From contig CAKPQL010000003.1 in the NCBI GenBank assembly GCA_934178555.1, positions 31,430 through 95,429 of the forward strand: DNA of 64,000 nucleotides, given 5' to 3'. The position numbers and the translations under genes are program-made. This document shows positions 1 to 9,625 of this stretch, piece by piece. Position 1 is the first letter of the stretch, and each line of letters starts with the position of its first letter. This stretch comes from an uncultured Clostridia bacterium (GTDB lineage Bacteria > Bacillota > Clostridia > TANB77 > CAG-508). Under the pieces are notes generated by a model that saw only the letters and a program-made list of their open reading frames with translations, made no database searches and had not been told where the DNA came from.

Positions 1-1
1 C

Positions 2-1177
2 ATAATATTTTTCTGGGTAGCAAGAATGATTTTCTCAGGATTAGAGCATATGGGAGAAATTCCTTTTGATACAGTATTTATTCATGGTATAGTAAGAGAT
101 AGCCAAGGAAGAAAAATGTCAAAAAGTTTAGGAAACGGAATTGACCCACTAGAAATTATAGATAAATATGGAACAGATGCATTAAGATTTTCTTTAGTAT
201 TAGGTACATCTCCTGGAAATGATATAAGATATATGCCAGAAAAATTAGAATCAGCTGGTAACTTTGCCAATAAAATATGGAATGCTGCAAAATTTGTTCT
301 AATGAATTTAGAAGATTACAAACCAGAACCTCTTGATAGAAATAATCTATGCTATGAAGACAAATGGATATTATCTAAGTTAAACAATTTATGTAAAGAA
401 GTAAATACAAACTTAGAAAACTTTGATTTAGGAATAGCTTTAGAAAAAATATATAATTTTATATGGGATGAATTCTGTGATTGGTATATAGAAATAGTTA
501 AACCAAGATTATATGATAAAGAAAATAGTACGAGAAGAACAGCACAATATATATTAAATAAAGTTTTATGTGATTCTCTAAAACTATTACATCCTTTTAT
601 GCCATTTGTTACAGAGAAAATATATAAAGAATTATATAATGATACTGAAAGTATTATGATAGCAGAATATCCTATATATAAAGAGGATTTAAACTTTTTT
701 AAAGAAGAAGAAGATATTGAACAAATAAAAGAAGTTATAACTGGAATAAGAAATATTCGTACAAAAATGAATGTTCATCCATCAAAAAAATCTACATTGA
801 TATTTATAACGAAAGAATTTAAAGATTTAATAGAAAAATCTGATTCATTCATTAAAAAATTAGGATTTGCAGACAATATAAAAATTATTCCTGAAAAAAC
901 TGATATACCACAAAATGCAGTTAACATAGTAACATCAAAAATGGAAATATTTATACCATTCGAAGATTTAGTTGATATAAAAGAAGAAATAGAAAGATTA
1001 GAAAAAGAAAAATCAAAAATTTTAATTGAGAAAGAAAAAACAGATAAAATGCTTTCTAACCCAGGATTTGTTGCCAAAGCTCCTGCAGCAAAAGTAGAAG
1101 AAGAAAAACAAAAACTTACAAAATTTAATGAAATGATAAAATCAATAGATGAAAGATTAATGAATTTAGAAAAATAA
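2..1177 (+). CDS. valS: Valine--tRNA ligase, 3' part (5' end outside the window)
   Basis: Carries the C-terminal ~391 residues of cytoplasmic valyl-tRNA synthetase, which charges tRNA-Val. The frame is open from base 2. It enters just before the class I KMSKS loop (GRKMSKSLGN), runs through the helical anticodon-binding domain (VKPRLYD, LLHPFMPFVTEKIY) and ends in the Val-arm coiled coil rich in Glu/Lys, which is typical of ValRS and absent from IleRS. The start and the HIGH motif lie outside the window. A hairpin terminator follows eight bases after the stop, facing glmU on the other strand. No defects seen; identification is secure. Confidence 0.97.
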   Translation: MIFFWVARMIFSGLEHMGEIPFDTVFIHGIVRDSQGRKMSKSLGNGIDPLEIIDKYGTDALRFSLVLGTSPGNDIRYMPEKLESAGNFANKIWNAAKFVLMNLEDYKPEPLDRNNLCYEDKWILSKLNNLCKEVNTNLENFDLGIALEKIYNFIWDEFCDWYIEIVKPRLYDKENSTRRTAQYILNKVLCDSLKLLHPFMPFVTEKIYKELYNDTESIMIAEYPIYKEDLNFFKEEEDIEQIKEVITGIRNIRTKMNVHPSKKSTLIFITKEFKDLIEKSDSFIKKLGFADNIKIIPEKTDIPQNAVNIVTSKMEIFIPFEDLVDIKEEIERLEKEKSKILIEKEKTDKMLSNPGFVAKAPAAKVEEEKQKLTKFNEMIKSIDERLMNLEK

Positions 1178-1184
1178 TAAATTA

Positions 1185-1230
1185 GGACAGCCTTAAAAGT
1201 TCACATTTAAAAGAACTTTTAGGACTGTCC
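1185..1230. terminator. Bidirectional terminator between convergent valS and glmU
   Basis: A stem of about 18 bp with two mismatches (GGACAGCCTTAAAAGTTC pairing with its near-complement) and a 10-base loop. T-rich tracts flank it on both strands, so it can end transcription of valS (+) and glmU (-). Confidence 0.85.
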
Positions 1231-1246
1231 CTTTATTTTAAAAATT

Positions 1247-2506
1247 TTATTTTTTATTCCAATCTTCTTTGTTTGTTTGTCTTTGTCTTGCTATTGCTAA
1301 TGCATAATCTGGAACATCATCTGTTATTGTAGAACCTGCTGCAACAAAAGTATTATTTCCTAATGTTACTGGTGCTACTAAATTTGTATTTGAACCTATA
1401 AATGAGTTATCTCCTATTATTGTCTTACTCTTGTTAAATCCATCATAATTACATGTAATTGTTCCGCAACCAATGTTTGTTTTTGCACCAATTTCGCAAT
1501 CTCCCATATAAGATAAATGTGGTACTTTTGTTCCCTCTGCGATTTTTGCTTTCTTTATTTCTACAAAGCTTCCTATTTTTACTTTATTTGCTAATTCACA
1601 CCCTTCTCTTATATACGCATTTGGTCCTATTTCACAATCTTCTCCAATCTTTACTCCTGATTTTATAGTTGTATTTGGGTGTATTACTGTATCTGGTCCT
1701 ATCTCTACATCATCATAAATGTATGCAGTATTTATATCTTCTATTGTTACACCATTTCTCATATGCTCTGTATTTATTCTTAATCTTAATACTCTTGTTA
1801 ATAACTCTAATTGCACTTTGTCATTTACACCTAATATTTCTGTATTGTCTTCAACTATTACAGCACCAGTTTTTAACCCTTTATCATTCATTATTTTTAT
1901 TACATCTGTTAAATAATATTCTCCTTGAGAATTATTTGGTGTAATCTCGTCTAATGCTTTTAACAATTCTACAATGTCAAAACAATAAATTCCTGAATTT
2001 ATTTCTTTAATTTCTCTTTGTATTTCTGTTGCATCTTTCTCTTCTACTATTGCTTTTACATTTCCACCTTCATCACGAATAATTCTTCCATATCCATATG
2101 GGTTGTCATATATTGCTGTTAATAGTGTAGCATATTCTTTTCTTTCTATACTTTTTTCTATTAAACTTTTTATTGTTGTTGGTCTTAATATTGGAACATC
2201 TCCATTTAAAATTACAACCTTTCCCTGTTTTCCTTTTAAATATTCTTTAGCCTGCATTACTGCATGACCAGTTCCAAGCATTTCCTCTTGATATGCATAT
2301 TTTACTGTATCTCCCAAAACTGCTTGAACTTGCTCTTTTTGATATCCTACTACCGCTATTACTTCATCAATTCCTGCTTTTTTAGCATTTTCTACTGCTC
2401 TTTTTACAAGTTCTTTTCCATAAATTTGATGTACTAATTTTGATTTTTTAGATTTCATTCTTGTTCCTTTTCCTGCTGCCATTACTATAGCAATTGTATT
2501 GTCCAT
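1247..2506 (-). CDS. glmU: Bifunctional UDP-GlcNAc pyrophosphorylase / glucosamine-1-phosphate acetyltransferase
   Basis: Makes UDP-N-acetylglucosamine for peptidoglycan and surface glycans. The N-terminal nucleotidyltransferase domain has the signature AAGKGTRM and the LNGDVP metal site. The C-terminal left-handed beta-helix has hexapeptide repeats and the acetyltransferase motifs PHLSYMGD and GTITCNYDG. At 419 residues it is somewhat shorter than the usual ~455, but both active sites are complete. The start is set by AAGGAGG seven bases before ATG. The glmS ribozyme/glmS pair at 34.8 kb feeds the same pathway and wecB at 21 kb uses its product. Confident. Confidence 0.96.
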   Translation of the reverse strand: MDNTIAIVMAAGKGTRMKSKKSKLVHQIYGKELVKRAVENAKKAGIDEVIAVVGYQKEQVQAVLGDTVKYAYQEEMLGTGHAVMQAKEYLKGKQGKVVILNGDVPILRPTTIKSLIEKSIERKEYATLLTAIYDNPYGYGRIIRDEGGNVKAIVEEKDATEIQREIKEINSGIYCFDIVELLKALDEITPNNSQGEYYLTDVIKIMNDKGLKTGAVIVEDNTEILGVNDKVQLELLTRVLRLRINTEHMRNGVTIEDINTAYIYDDVEIGPDTVIHPNTTIKSGVKIGEDCEIGPNAYIREGCELANKVKIGSFVEIKKAKIAEGTKVPHLSYMGDCEIGAKTNIGCGTITCNYDGFNKSKTIIGDNSFIGSNTNLVAPVTLGNNTFVAAGSTITDDVPDYALAIARQRQTNKEDWNKK

Positions 2507-2564
2507 TTTTATTTCCTCCTTATAACTGGGTTATTATATATTACGCGAATATATTTGTTATTAT

Positions 2565-3200
2565 TTAATCTTTTGCCAATGTTAAAACATCTATTTTTTG
2601 TACTCCACACTGTTTTAATATTTTGGCACATTCATTTACTGTACTTCCGGTTGTATAAATGTCATCTATTAACAATATACTCTTGTTTTCTATCTTTTGT
2701 GAATTTGTTATTTTATATATTCCTAATACATTCTTTATTCTTTGAGTTTTATTTAGAGTACTTTGCGGTAAATTATTAACCTCTTTTACTAATATGTTAT
2801 TATAATATTCTATATTAAATTTTTTTGCTAATTCTTTTGCTATTAGTTCTGATTGGTTATATCCTCTCTTCAATTTCCTTTTCTTATGTATTGGAACTGG
2901 TAGTATTATATCATAGTTGTTTTTTAAATTACAATTATTTATTATAATTTCCGAAAAAAATTTATATAAATAAGACTTTTCATTAAATTTATATTGTAAT
3001 ATTTTTTCCCTAATGCCCTCCTCATACTTAAATAAATATGTATGGGAATCAAAATATTTGTCTTTATATTTTATGGTATTTAATTTTAATAACTTATTTA
3101 ATCTTAATTTACATTTATTGCAAATATATGAATTACATATTTTTTCACACATGCCACAAGTTGTAGGATATATTAGTTCTAATATATTAATTTTAATCAC
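2565..3200 (-). CDS. ComF-family phosphoribosyltransferase-like protein
   Basis: 211 residues with a CxxC...CxxC zinc-finger-like N-terminus (TTCGMCEKIC, YICNKC) and a PRPP-binding loop near residue 175 (LLIDDIYTTGSTVNE), the layout of the ComF family. In naturally competent bacteria ComFC acts in DNA uptake; in others the role is unclear. No helicase partner (comFA) is adjacent. The start is probably GTG at 3200, inside the sequence GAGGTGATT, so the exact start is uncertain. The stop of the transposase remnant lies just upstream, so an insertion may have replaced the original upstream region. Confidence 0.82.
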   Translation of the reverse strand: MIKINILELIYPTTCGMCEKICNSYICNKCKLRLNKLLKLNTIKYKDKYFDSHTYLFKYEEGIREKILQYKFNEKSYLYKFFSEIIINNCNLKNNYDIILPVPIHKKRKLKRGYNQSELIAKELAKKFNIEYYNNILVKEVNNLPQSTLNKTQRIKNVLGIYKITNSQKIENKSILLIDDIYTTGSTVNECAKILKQCGVQKIDVLTLAKD

Positions 3201-3202
3201 CT

Positions 3203-3463
3203 CTATTCTAAAAAATATTTGTCATTGCCCCAATTAAATGGATTATTTTCTATATATTCTAATATTTTTAAATATTCCTTCTCATTCCTTATTACATGTT
3301 CATAATAATTTCTTTGCCATATGGCTTTATTACATTCTTTATTTATTAATCTTTTAAAAGTGGATATCAAAAATGGTATTTGTGCATTTGTAGGGGTCGG
3401 CGTCCTCGACGACCTTTTGTTACTTTCTTGAATAATACAAATCATATGTACATGATTTGGCAT
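3203..3463 (-). pseudogene. RAYT (REP-associated tyrosine transposase, Y1_Tnp) remnant
   Basis: 86 codons match the C-terminal half of a Y1/TnpREP transposase: the MPNHVHMI metal-binding HxH motif, then IWQRNYYEHVIRNEKEYLKILEYIENNP. The sequence upstream of the Met reads KIDNYVI in frame, as intact family members do, but a TAA stops it at once. Further upstream only weak, frameshifted similarity remains, so the N-terminal half is degraded. The middle of the ORF contains a GC-rich REP-like palindrome (3390-3414) that recurs twice elsewhere in the window. Probably an inactive relic of the element that spread those repeats. Confidence 0.8.
3390..3414 (+). repeat. REP-like palindrome, copy 1 (inside the RAYT remnant)
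   Basis: GTAG tetranucleotide followed by GGGTCGGCGTCCTCGACGACC, with GGTCG/CGACC arms. GC-rich in an AT-rich genome. The same GTAG(G/A)GG(T/A)CGGCGTC core is found at 40116 and, inverted, at 41071. Confidence 0.75.
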
Positions 3464-3617
3464 AATAACATAATTATCTATTTTTTATATTGGAATTTTT
3501 TAGAATTAACTTTTAGAAAAAAAAGAGGACGAAACAAAAAATTCGCCCCCATATTAAATTACATATTTATTATATTTCACTTATGCTAATTTGTCAAACT
3601 TTCATTTCTTTATACTT

Positions 3618-3646
3618 TTGATATTTGCCTATTTTTATGATATAAT
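3618..3646 (+). promoter_or_regulatory. Sigma-A promoter of the small gene at 3676
   Basis: -35 TTGATA (3618-3623), 17-base spacer, -10 TATAAT (3641-3646), with TG one base before the -10 (extended -10). Confidence 0.75.
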
Positions 3647-3675
3647 ATATTTATTAAATTTTAGGAGGAAAATAT

Positions 3676-3891
3676 ATGTTCAAACGCAAATTAAAATTTC
3701 GGTTTACATCAAAGGTCTCTTTTTGGAAAAAGCTCCATTTAATTGACGTTTGTCGTAACACAAATCTTAACGCTTCTGGTTATAGTGATATTATAGCTCT
3801 TATTACATATGCAAAAAATAAGTATCACCTTAACTGCTCCATCATCTTTTGTGATGGAATAACTACGTTTAGATTTGAGCCTATTCCTTAA
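3676..3891 (+). CDS. Small hypothetical protein, foreign-looking codon use
   Basis: 71 residues (starts MFKRKLKFRF, ends FRFEPIP), basic at the N-terminus; I do not recognise a family. It is an isolated transcription unit with its own promoter, AGGAGG 9 bases before ATG and a strong terminator. Its four arginine codons are CGC, CGG, CGT and AGA, whereas surrounding genes use mainly AGA. It shares this codon bias and an extended -10 promoter with the HD-domain gene at 17388. Codon 9 (3700-3702) is CGG followed by T; reading it as Arg keeps the frame open, and a +1 shift there would stop after 13 more codons. Probably horizontally acquired. Confidence 0.6.
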   Translation: MFKRKLKFRFTSKVSFWKKLHLIDVCRNTNLNASGYSDIIALITYAKNKYHLNCSIIFCDGITTFRFEPIP

Positions 3892-3937
3892 TCAAAAAAG
3901 CCAAACAACGAGATTTTGTTGTTTGGCTTTTTTGATT
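3890..3937. terminator. Bidirectional terminator
   Basis: A 20-bp perfect stem (AATCAAAAAAGCCAAACAAC and complement) around an 8-base loop. The A/T runs make it work on both strands, for the small gene (+) and the oxidoreductase gene (-). Confidence 0.9.
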
Positions 3938-5009
3938 ATTTTATATACTCATCTAATGATTTCGTTCTGTATTCTAAATCTCCAAATTTTTCTGTTGTAA
4001 CATATCCAGGTGCAGATTTTATTACATCTGGTATTCTATTTACTATTGTTGCACATGTTAATTCTACTGTATTTGGTCTTGCTATTACCAATGTTGTTGT
4101 TGGCTCTCCTTCTATTGTCCACTCATTTTTATCATAATCATCTTTTGAATATACTTTTCCAATACACTCTGATTCTATTTCTATTCCCTCTTTAGTTTTT
4201 GTTGTTACAACTGCACTCATTCCTGTTGCATCTCCTGCTTTAACTGTCATATTCAATGTTGATGAGAATATATCTTCTGTGTGTGTTTGTGGTACGCATT
4301 TTTGTGTTTGACTAATTGGTGTTAGTCCTAATTTTGAGCATAACCAACCATTTACATTCCACATATATGATGGTAAAAATTCTCCTGCATTTATTAATTT
4401 TTGTCTTTCTGCTTCGCTTATGTTATCTGCAGATGCGATTTTTTCTTCAAAATCTTTTAGAGTTAAACCTGCTCCATGTGCCTCTGCTAATGCTATTCCG
4501 TATTCTTCTACATTATAGCTTGAACTACCTTTTATTTTTGTTATTTTATGTGTTGATGCAGCAACGCTTGTTATAAGTTGTCCCCAATATATATCTTGAT
4601 ATCCGCTTCCTGTAATTGTACAATTATTTTTCTTTGCTAATTCATCTATTTTATTAGTTAATTCTGGATTTGAATTTATTGGATAAAATGCCTCTTCACA
4701 AGTTGTTATAGCATTTATTCCAAGTTCTGCACATAACATTAATGGCTCTTTTAAGTCATTAAATAAGCTCATTGTTGTAACTATACAAATATCTGGTCTT
4801 GTGCTTTCTAGCATAGCTCTTGCATCTTTTGTTGATACTACTGTTACATTTTTCTTTTCTGTTCCAAGTATGTCTCCTATGTCTTTTCCGATAACTGCTG
4901 GATTTATATCTATTGCTCCAACAATTTCTCCTCCTTTTTCATATACATAACGCATTGTGTATAATGACATTTTGCCTACACCATATTGTACTACTCTTAA
5001 TTTACTCAT
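3936..5009 (-). CDS. DapB-like NAD(P)-binding oxidoreductase (2,4-diaminopentanoate dehydrogenase-like)
   Basis: 357 residues beginning MSKLRVVQYGVGKMS, with a Rossmann nucleotide-binding start (xGxGKM) and the layout of the dihydrodipicolinate-reductase-like family that includes 2,4-diaminopentanoate dehydrogenase of ornithine fermentation. The other ornithine-degradation genes (ora, orr, ort) are not nearby, so the substrate is open. It is not the lysine-pathway DapB, which is shorter (~270 residues). Start chosen at 5009, because the upstream in-frame codons contain the ribosome-binding site AAAGGAG. Confidence 0.72.
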   Translation of the reverse strand: MSKLRVVQYGVGKMSLYTMRYVYEKGGEIVGAIDINPAVIGKDIGDILGTEKKNVTVVSTKDARAMLESTRPDICIVTTMSLFNDLKEPLMLCAELGINAITTCEEAFYPINSNPELTNKIDELAKKNNCTITGSGYQDIYWGQLITSVAASTHKITKIKGSSSYNVEEYGIALAEAHGAGLTLKDFEEKIASADNISEAERQKLINAGEFLPSYMWNVNGWLCSKLGLTPISQTQKCVPQTHTEDIFSSTLNMTVKAGDATGMSAVVTTKTKEGIEIESECIGKVYSKDDYDKNEWTIEGEPTTTLVIARPNTVELTCATIVNRIPDVIKSAPGYVTTEKFGDLEYRTKSLDEYIK

Positions 5010-5141
5010 AATACATATCTCTCCTTTCAAAATATCATAGATAGATTATATACCAATTGTAAATTATTATACAATATATTTTTTAAATTTAATTACTACT
5101 AATGTTTCTAAATTATTAAAAAGTAGGAGAAAATACAGTAA

Positions 5142-6086
5142 CTAATTTAATGCTTCTTTTATATTTTTCAAATTCTGTTTCATTATAGACAAATATGTTA
5201 CACCATTTTCTAAATCCTCAGCTGTTACATTATGTGCTGTATGGAAAACCAATGCTTTTGCATTTGTTTCATTTGCTATCATATTTGCAACCTTTCCTTC
5301 TGACAATTCTTGATAAAATATAACTGGTATTTTTTCATTGTTTATTGTATCTACTATTTCTTTTATTTTTGCTACACTTGGCTCTGCACCTTCGCCGCAT
5401 CCGTCATATGCTGTTGCGTATTCTAAGCCATATCTTTTTATAAAATAGATATATGCAAATTCTCCACCAAATACCAATTTATTTCTTTTCGAACTATCTA
5501 CTGTTTTCTTTATTTGACTATCTAGCTCCTCTAATTCTTTTATATATTCTTCTGCATTTTTTCTAAAATATTCTGCATTTTCTGGAGATACCTCACATAA
5601 CTTATCTGTTATATTATTTATCATTTTTATTGAATTAATTGGGTCTAGCCACGCATGTGCATCATATTTATGAGCCTCATCGTGTTCGTCTTCATCCTCA
5701 CTATGATTATGTTCTATTTCTATTAGTCCTATATTATCTGCCGCTTGCAATATTTTAGTATCTGAATCTATACTATTGGCTATTTTTGTAGCCCATGGCT
5801 CCATATCATCGCTAGTATATATAAACATATTTGCCTCATTTATATTTATTATATCTTTTGGAGTTGGCTCATACGTATGACTTTCTGTTCCTGGTGGAAG
5901 TAATATTTTTACATTTACCTTTTCTTTTCCTATTTGTTTTACGAAATCATATTCTGGGAATAAACTTGTAACAACTGTTATTTTTTCAGTTGAATTATTA
6001 GTAGAGGTATTAGTTTTATTTGCTATAAAAAAAATAATTCCCATTATTATTATAAATGTTAAAAATACAGCTATTATTTTTCTCAT
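5142..6086 (-). CDS. Zinc/manganese ABC transporter substrate-binding protein (ZnuA/AdcA type)
   Basis: Extracytoplasmic metal-binding component of a cluster A-I transporter. The N-terminus is a signal/anchor helix (residues 4-23) without a lipobox cysteine, so it is probably anchored by the uncleaved helix. Metal ligands are visible: His in GTESHTYEP, a short His/Asp/Glu-rich loop around residues 135-150, His in DAHAWLDP and a late Glu/Asp region. No ATPase or permease genes are adjacent, so it is an orphan here. AGGAGG lies seven bases before ATG; rdgB follows upstream by 34 bases on the same strand. Confidence 0.87.
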   Translation of the reverse strand: MRKIIAVFLTFIIIMGIIFFIANKTNTSTNNSTEKITVVTSLFPEYDFVKQIGKEKVNVKILLPPGTESHTYEPTPKDIININEANMFIYTSDDMEPWATKIANSIDSDTKILQAADNIGLIEIEHNHSEDEDEHDEAHKYDAHAWLDPINSIKMINNITDKLCEVSPENAEYFRKNAEEYIKELEELDSQIKKTVDSSKRNKLVFGGEFAYIYFIKRYGLEYATAYDGCGEGAEPSVAKIKEIVDTINNEKIPVIFYQELSEGKVANMIANETNAKALVFHTAHNVTAEDLENGVTYLSIMKQNLKNIKEALN

Positions 6087-6120
6087 TTTTATTTCCTCCT
6101 TTTGGATTATTCATAAATTA

Positions 6121-6696
6121 TTACATCATTTTTTGTCTTAGCATTTCTAAAGCCTTTCGTCTACTACTTATTGCATTTTTTTCTTCTGATGATAATTCTG
6201 CTTGTGTTCTTCCATCATCTAACTCAAATATTACATCAAATCCAAATCCATTCTGTCCTCTTGGACTCTTAGCAATATGCCCTACATTTTCAGCCTGTAC
6301 TACTATCTCTTTTCCATTTGGTTCTACATATGCCATACTTACACAATGTCTTGCAACTCTCTTTTCTTTTGGTAATTCTTTCATTCTTTCTAATATATAT
6401 TTATTTTTTTCTTCCCAAGTTACATTTTCTCCTAAACACCTTGCTGTCATTATGCCTGGCCATCCATTGAATTCGTCTATACATAAGCCACTATCATCTG
6501 CTATACAATTCATTTGAGTAGCTTTTGATATTTCTTTTGCTTTTTTTAATGCATTTTCTTTAAATGTTGTTCTATCTTCTATTACATCTATTTTACAGTT
6601 TATATCATCTAAAGAAATTATTTCATAATCTTTTAATATTTCCTTTATTTCTCGTAATTTTCCTTTGTTTGTTGTTGCTACAAGTATCTTTTGCAT
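6121..6696 (-). CDS. rdgB: XTP/dITP diphosphatase (RdgB/HAM1 family)
   Basis: Hydrolyses non-canonical purine triphosphates (XTP, dITP, ITP) to keep them out of DNA. Starts MQKILVATTNKGKLREI, with the family's T-x-N-x-x-K nucleotide motif; ADDSGL and FGFDVIF follow at the expected places. 191 residues, normal length. Start at 6696 because AAGGAGG lies nine bases before this ATG; longer in-frame versions would include the ribosome-binding site. Confidence 0.93.
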   Translation of the reverse strand: MQKILVATTNKGKLREIKEILKDYEIISLDDINCKIDVIEDRTTFKENALKKAKEISKATQMNCIADDSGLCIDEFNGWPGIMTARCLGENVTWEEKNKYILERMKELPKEKRVARHCVSMAYVEPNGKEIVVQAENVGHIAKSPRGQNGFGFDVIFELDDGRTQAELSSEEKNAISSRRKALEMLRQKMM

Positions 6697-6795
6697 TTTA
6701 ATTCCTCCTTGAATTATATATTCAAATTGTAAAAAAACTAATATCAAATACTATTAAAAGTATAAAAGCGAATTAAAAGTAATTTAAATCTATGT

Positions 6796-8753
6796 CTACA
6801 ACAATTTTTCTAATTCTTTTATTTTATCTCTTAATTCTGCTGCCTTTTCGAATTCCATTTGACTTGCATGTTTTAGCATTTCATCTGTTAACTTATTTAT
6901 TATACTTTCTATAGTTTCTCCTTCTTCTATATCATATTTTGATTGTACATCTTCAACCACAGTAGCTTTTATTGTATCTCTTATAGATTTTTTTATTGTT
7001 TGTGGTGTTATGTTGTGTTCTTTGTTGTATTGCTCTTGTATTTGTCTTCTTCTATTTGTTTCTGTTATTGCTTTTTCCATAGATTCTGTTAATTCATCTG
7101 CATACATTATAACTTTCCCATCTGCATTTCTTGCAGCACGTCCTATTGTTTGTATTAGTGACCTTTCTGAACGAAGAAAGCCTTCCTTATCTGCATCTAA
7201 TATTGCAACTAAAGATACCTCTGGAATATCTAACCCTTCTCTTAGCAAGTTTATTCCAACTAGAACATCAAACTCTCCGAAGTCTTAAGTTTCTTATTAT
7301 TTCCATTCTTTCTAGTGCTTTTATATCAGAATGCATATAGTTTACTTTTATATCTATGTTTTTTAAATATGCTGTTAAATCTTCTGCCATTTTTTTAGTT
7401 AATGTTGTTACTAAAACTCTTTCATTTTTTTCTACTCTTTTTCTTATTTCTATTATCAAATCATCTATTTGATTTTCTATTGGTTTTACCTCTATTTTTG
7501 GATCTAATAGCCCTGTTGGTCTTATTATTTGCTCTACTATTTCTCCTTTTGAATGTTCCCTTTCATATTCTGCAGGAGTTGCACTAACAAATATACATTG
7601 ATTAATTCTTTCTTCGAATTCTTCAAATTTTAATGGCCTATTATCATATGCTGATGGTAACCTAAAACCATAGTTTACAAGTGAATCTTTTCTTGCCCTA
7701 TCTCCATTATACATTCCCTTAACTTGTGGAAGTGTAACATGTGATTCGTCTACTACTAACAAGAAATCGTCTGGAAAATAATCAAATAATGTAAATGGTG
7801 GACTTCCTGCTGGTCTTCCACTAATATGCCTTGAATAATTTTCTATTCCTTGGCAAAATCCGGTTTCTTTTAGCATCTCTATATCAAAATTAGTTCTTTC
7901 CTCTATTCTTTGTGCTTCTATAAATTTATTTTGAGATTTAAAATATTCAACTCTTTCTTCCATTTCTTTTTCTATTGTTTCTATTGCTTTATCTCTTTTT
8001 TCATCTGTTGTAACATAATGTGAATTTGGGAAAATCATTACATGGTTTCTTGTTCCTATGGTTTTTCCTGTTAATGGGTTTATTTCAGATATTTTATCTA
8101 TTTCATCTCCAAAAAATTCTACTCTTATTGCTTTTTCATTTTCCCCAGATGGGTATATTTCAACTATATCTCCCTTTGCCCTAAAAGTACCTCTTTTAAA
8201 GTCCATCTCATTTCTTGTATATTGCATTTTTACTAATTTTTTTAGTACCTCATCTCTACTTTTTTCCATTCCAGGACGCAAAGATATTATTAAATTTTCA
8301 TAGTCTATAGGATCTCCTAAACCATATATGCAAGAAACAGATGCTACTACTATTACATTCTTTGTTTCAAACAAAGCAGCAGTTGCCGAATGGCGCAACT
8401 TATCTATTTCATCATTAATGGATGCATCTTTTTCTATATAAGTATCAGATTTTGCAATATATGCTTCTGGCTGATAATAGTCATAATAAGAGACAAAATA
8501 TTCAACTTGGTTTTCTGGAAAGAATTCCTTAAATTCTGAATAAAGTTGCCCTGCAAGTGTTTTATTGTGTGCTAAAATAAGTGTTGGTTTTTGCACTTTT
8601 TGTATTACATTTGCTATTGTAAAGGTCTTTCCGGGAACCTGTAACACCTAATAATGTTTGAAATTTTTTGCCTTGTTTTATTCCATTACTCAAATATTCA
8701 ATTGCTTGTGGTTGATCTCCTGTTGGAGTATATTCTGAATGTAATTTAAACAT
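6796..8753 (-). CDS. uvrB: Excinuclease ABC subunit B, read with two +1 shifts at CGG-A
   Basis: DNA-damage-recognition helicase-like subunit of nucleotide excision repair. Conserved from MFKLHSEYTPTGDQP to the C-terminal UVR motif (MEFEKAAELRDKIKELEKL). The frame breaks twice by one base. At 8630-8633 the Walker A reads GVTGS-[C]GGA-KTF. At 7276-7279 the helicase motif reads RNLRL-[C]GGA-EFDVLVG. Skipping the C of the in-frame CGG restores a complete 651-residue protein, close to the usual ~660. Without shifting, only the first ~40 residues would be made. Start at 8753 (the upstream TTG is inside the GGAGG site). No other lesions seen. Confidence 0.9.
7276..7279 (-). other. +1 frameshift site CGG-A (uvrB, second)
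   Basis: In-frame codons CTT CGG AGA. Reading CTT, skipping C, then GGA GAG TTT gives LRL-GEFDVLVGINLLREG, the conserved UvrB sequence. Confidence 0.85.
8630..8633 (-). other. +1 frameshift site CGG-A (uvrB, first, Walker A)
   Basis: In-frame codons TCC CGG AAA. Skipping C gives TCC GGA AAG ACC, i.e. the invariant SGKT of Walker A. Confidence 0.88.
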
Positions 8754-8780
8754 ATTTTCCTCCAATATACTTTTCTATGT

Positions 8781-9548
8781 TTATTTAGCAATTTTATCAT
8801 TTATGATATCTTTAATAACTTCTCCTGCAATAATTAATCCAGCAACTGATGGTACAAATGATATACTACCTGGAATTTGATTTTTTATTGTGCATTTTCT
8901 TTTCGTTCCTGGTGGGCATATGCAGTGTGTTTTACAAGTATTTTCTGTTTGCTCATATGGTTTTATTGGTTCTTCTTTTGAATATACTACTTTTAATTTT
9001 TCTATTCCTCTTGCTCTTAGTTCTTTTCTCATTACTTTTGCAAGTGGACACACGCTTGTTTTATATATATCTGTAACTTCAAATCTCGTTGGGTCTAGCT
9101 TATTTCCAGTTCCCATTGCAGATATTATCGGTATGTTCAATGCATTTGCCTGCATTACTAATTCTATTTTAGCAGTTACTGTATCTACTGCATCTATTAT
9201 ATAATTTACATCATTATCTAATATGTTTTTCTCTGAATTTGGCATATAAAACTCTTTATATGTTTCGACTTTAGCATCCGGATTAATTTCTAATATTCTT
9301 TCTGCCATTATATCTACTTTGTACTTTCCTATTGTTTTTCTTGTAGCATGAATTTGTCTGTTTAAATTAGTTAAACAAACTTTATCATCATCTATTAATA
9401 TAAATTTTTTTACGCCAGCTCTTACTAATCCTTCTGCAACAAATGAACCTACTCCACCTATTCCAAATATTGCTACTTTTACTTTACTTAATTTATCTAA
9501 TCCATCTTTACCAATTAATAGTTCTGTTCTTGAAAATTGATTTAACAT
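8781..9548 (-). CDS. tcdA: tRNA threonylcarbamoyladenosine dehydratase (ThiF/E1 family)
   Basis: Cyclises t6A37 to ct6A in ANN-decoding tRNAs. 255 residues: FSRTELLIGKDGLDKL, nucleotide-binding GIGGVGSFVAEGLVRAG, LNRQ, then GTGNKLDP and the Cys-rich segment CKTHCICPPGTKRKC. The order and length match TcdA/CsdL rather than ThiF or MoeB. uvrB starts 27 bases downstream on the same strand, so the two may be co-transcribed. Confidence 0.9.
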   Translation of the reverse strand: MLNQFSRTELLIGKDGLDKLSKVKVAIFGIGGVGSFVAEGLVRAGVKKFILIDDDKVCLTNLNRQIHATRKTIGKYKVDIMAERILEINPDAKVETYKEFYMPNSEKNILDNDVNYIIDAVDTVTAKIELVMQANALNIPIISAMGTGNKLDPTRFEVTDIYKTSVCPLAKVMRKELRARGIEKLKVVYSKEEPIKPYEQTENTCKTHCICPPGTKRKCTIKNQIPGSISFVPSVAGLIIAGEVIKDIINDKIAK

Positions 9549-9625
9549 TATATTACTCCTATTTTTTTATTTATTTTTATTGAATTACTTCACATATATA
9601 AATTTTTACCATTATTCTATTAATA

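Noticed and set aside
6796..8753. uvrB, engB, bofA, the kinase and the ROK gene as ordinary pseudogenes
   Set aside because: Each has only +1 breaks, all at CGG-A, with no other damage, and engB and uvrB are core genes. Random decay would give varied lesions.
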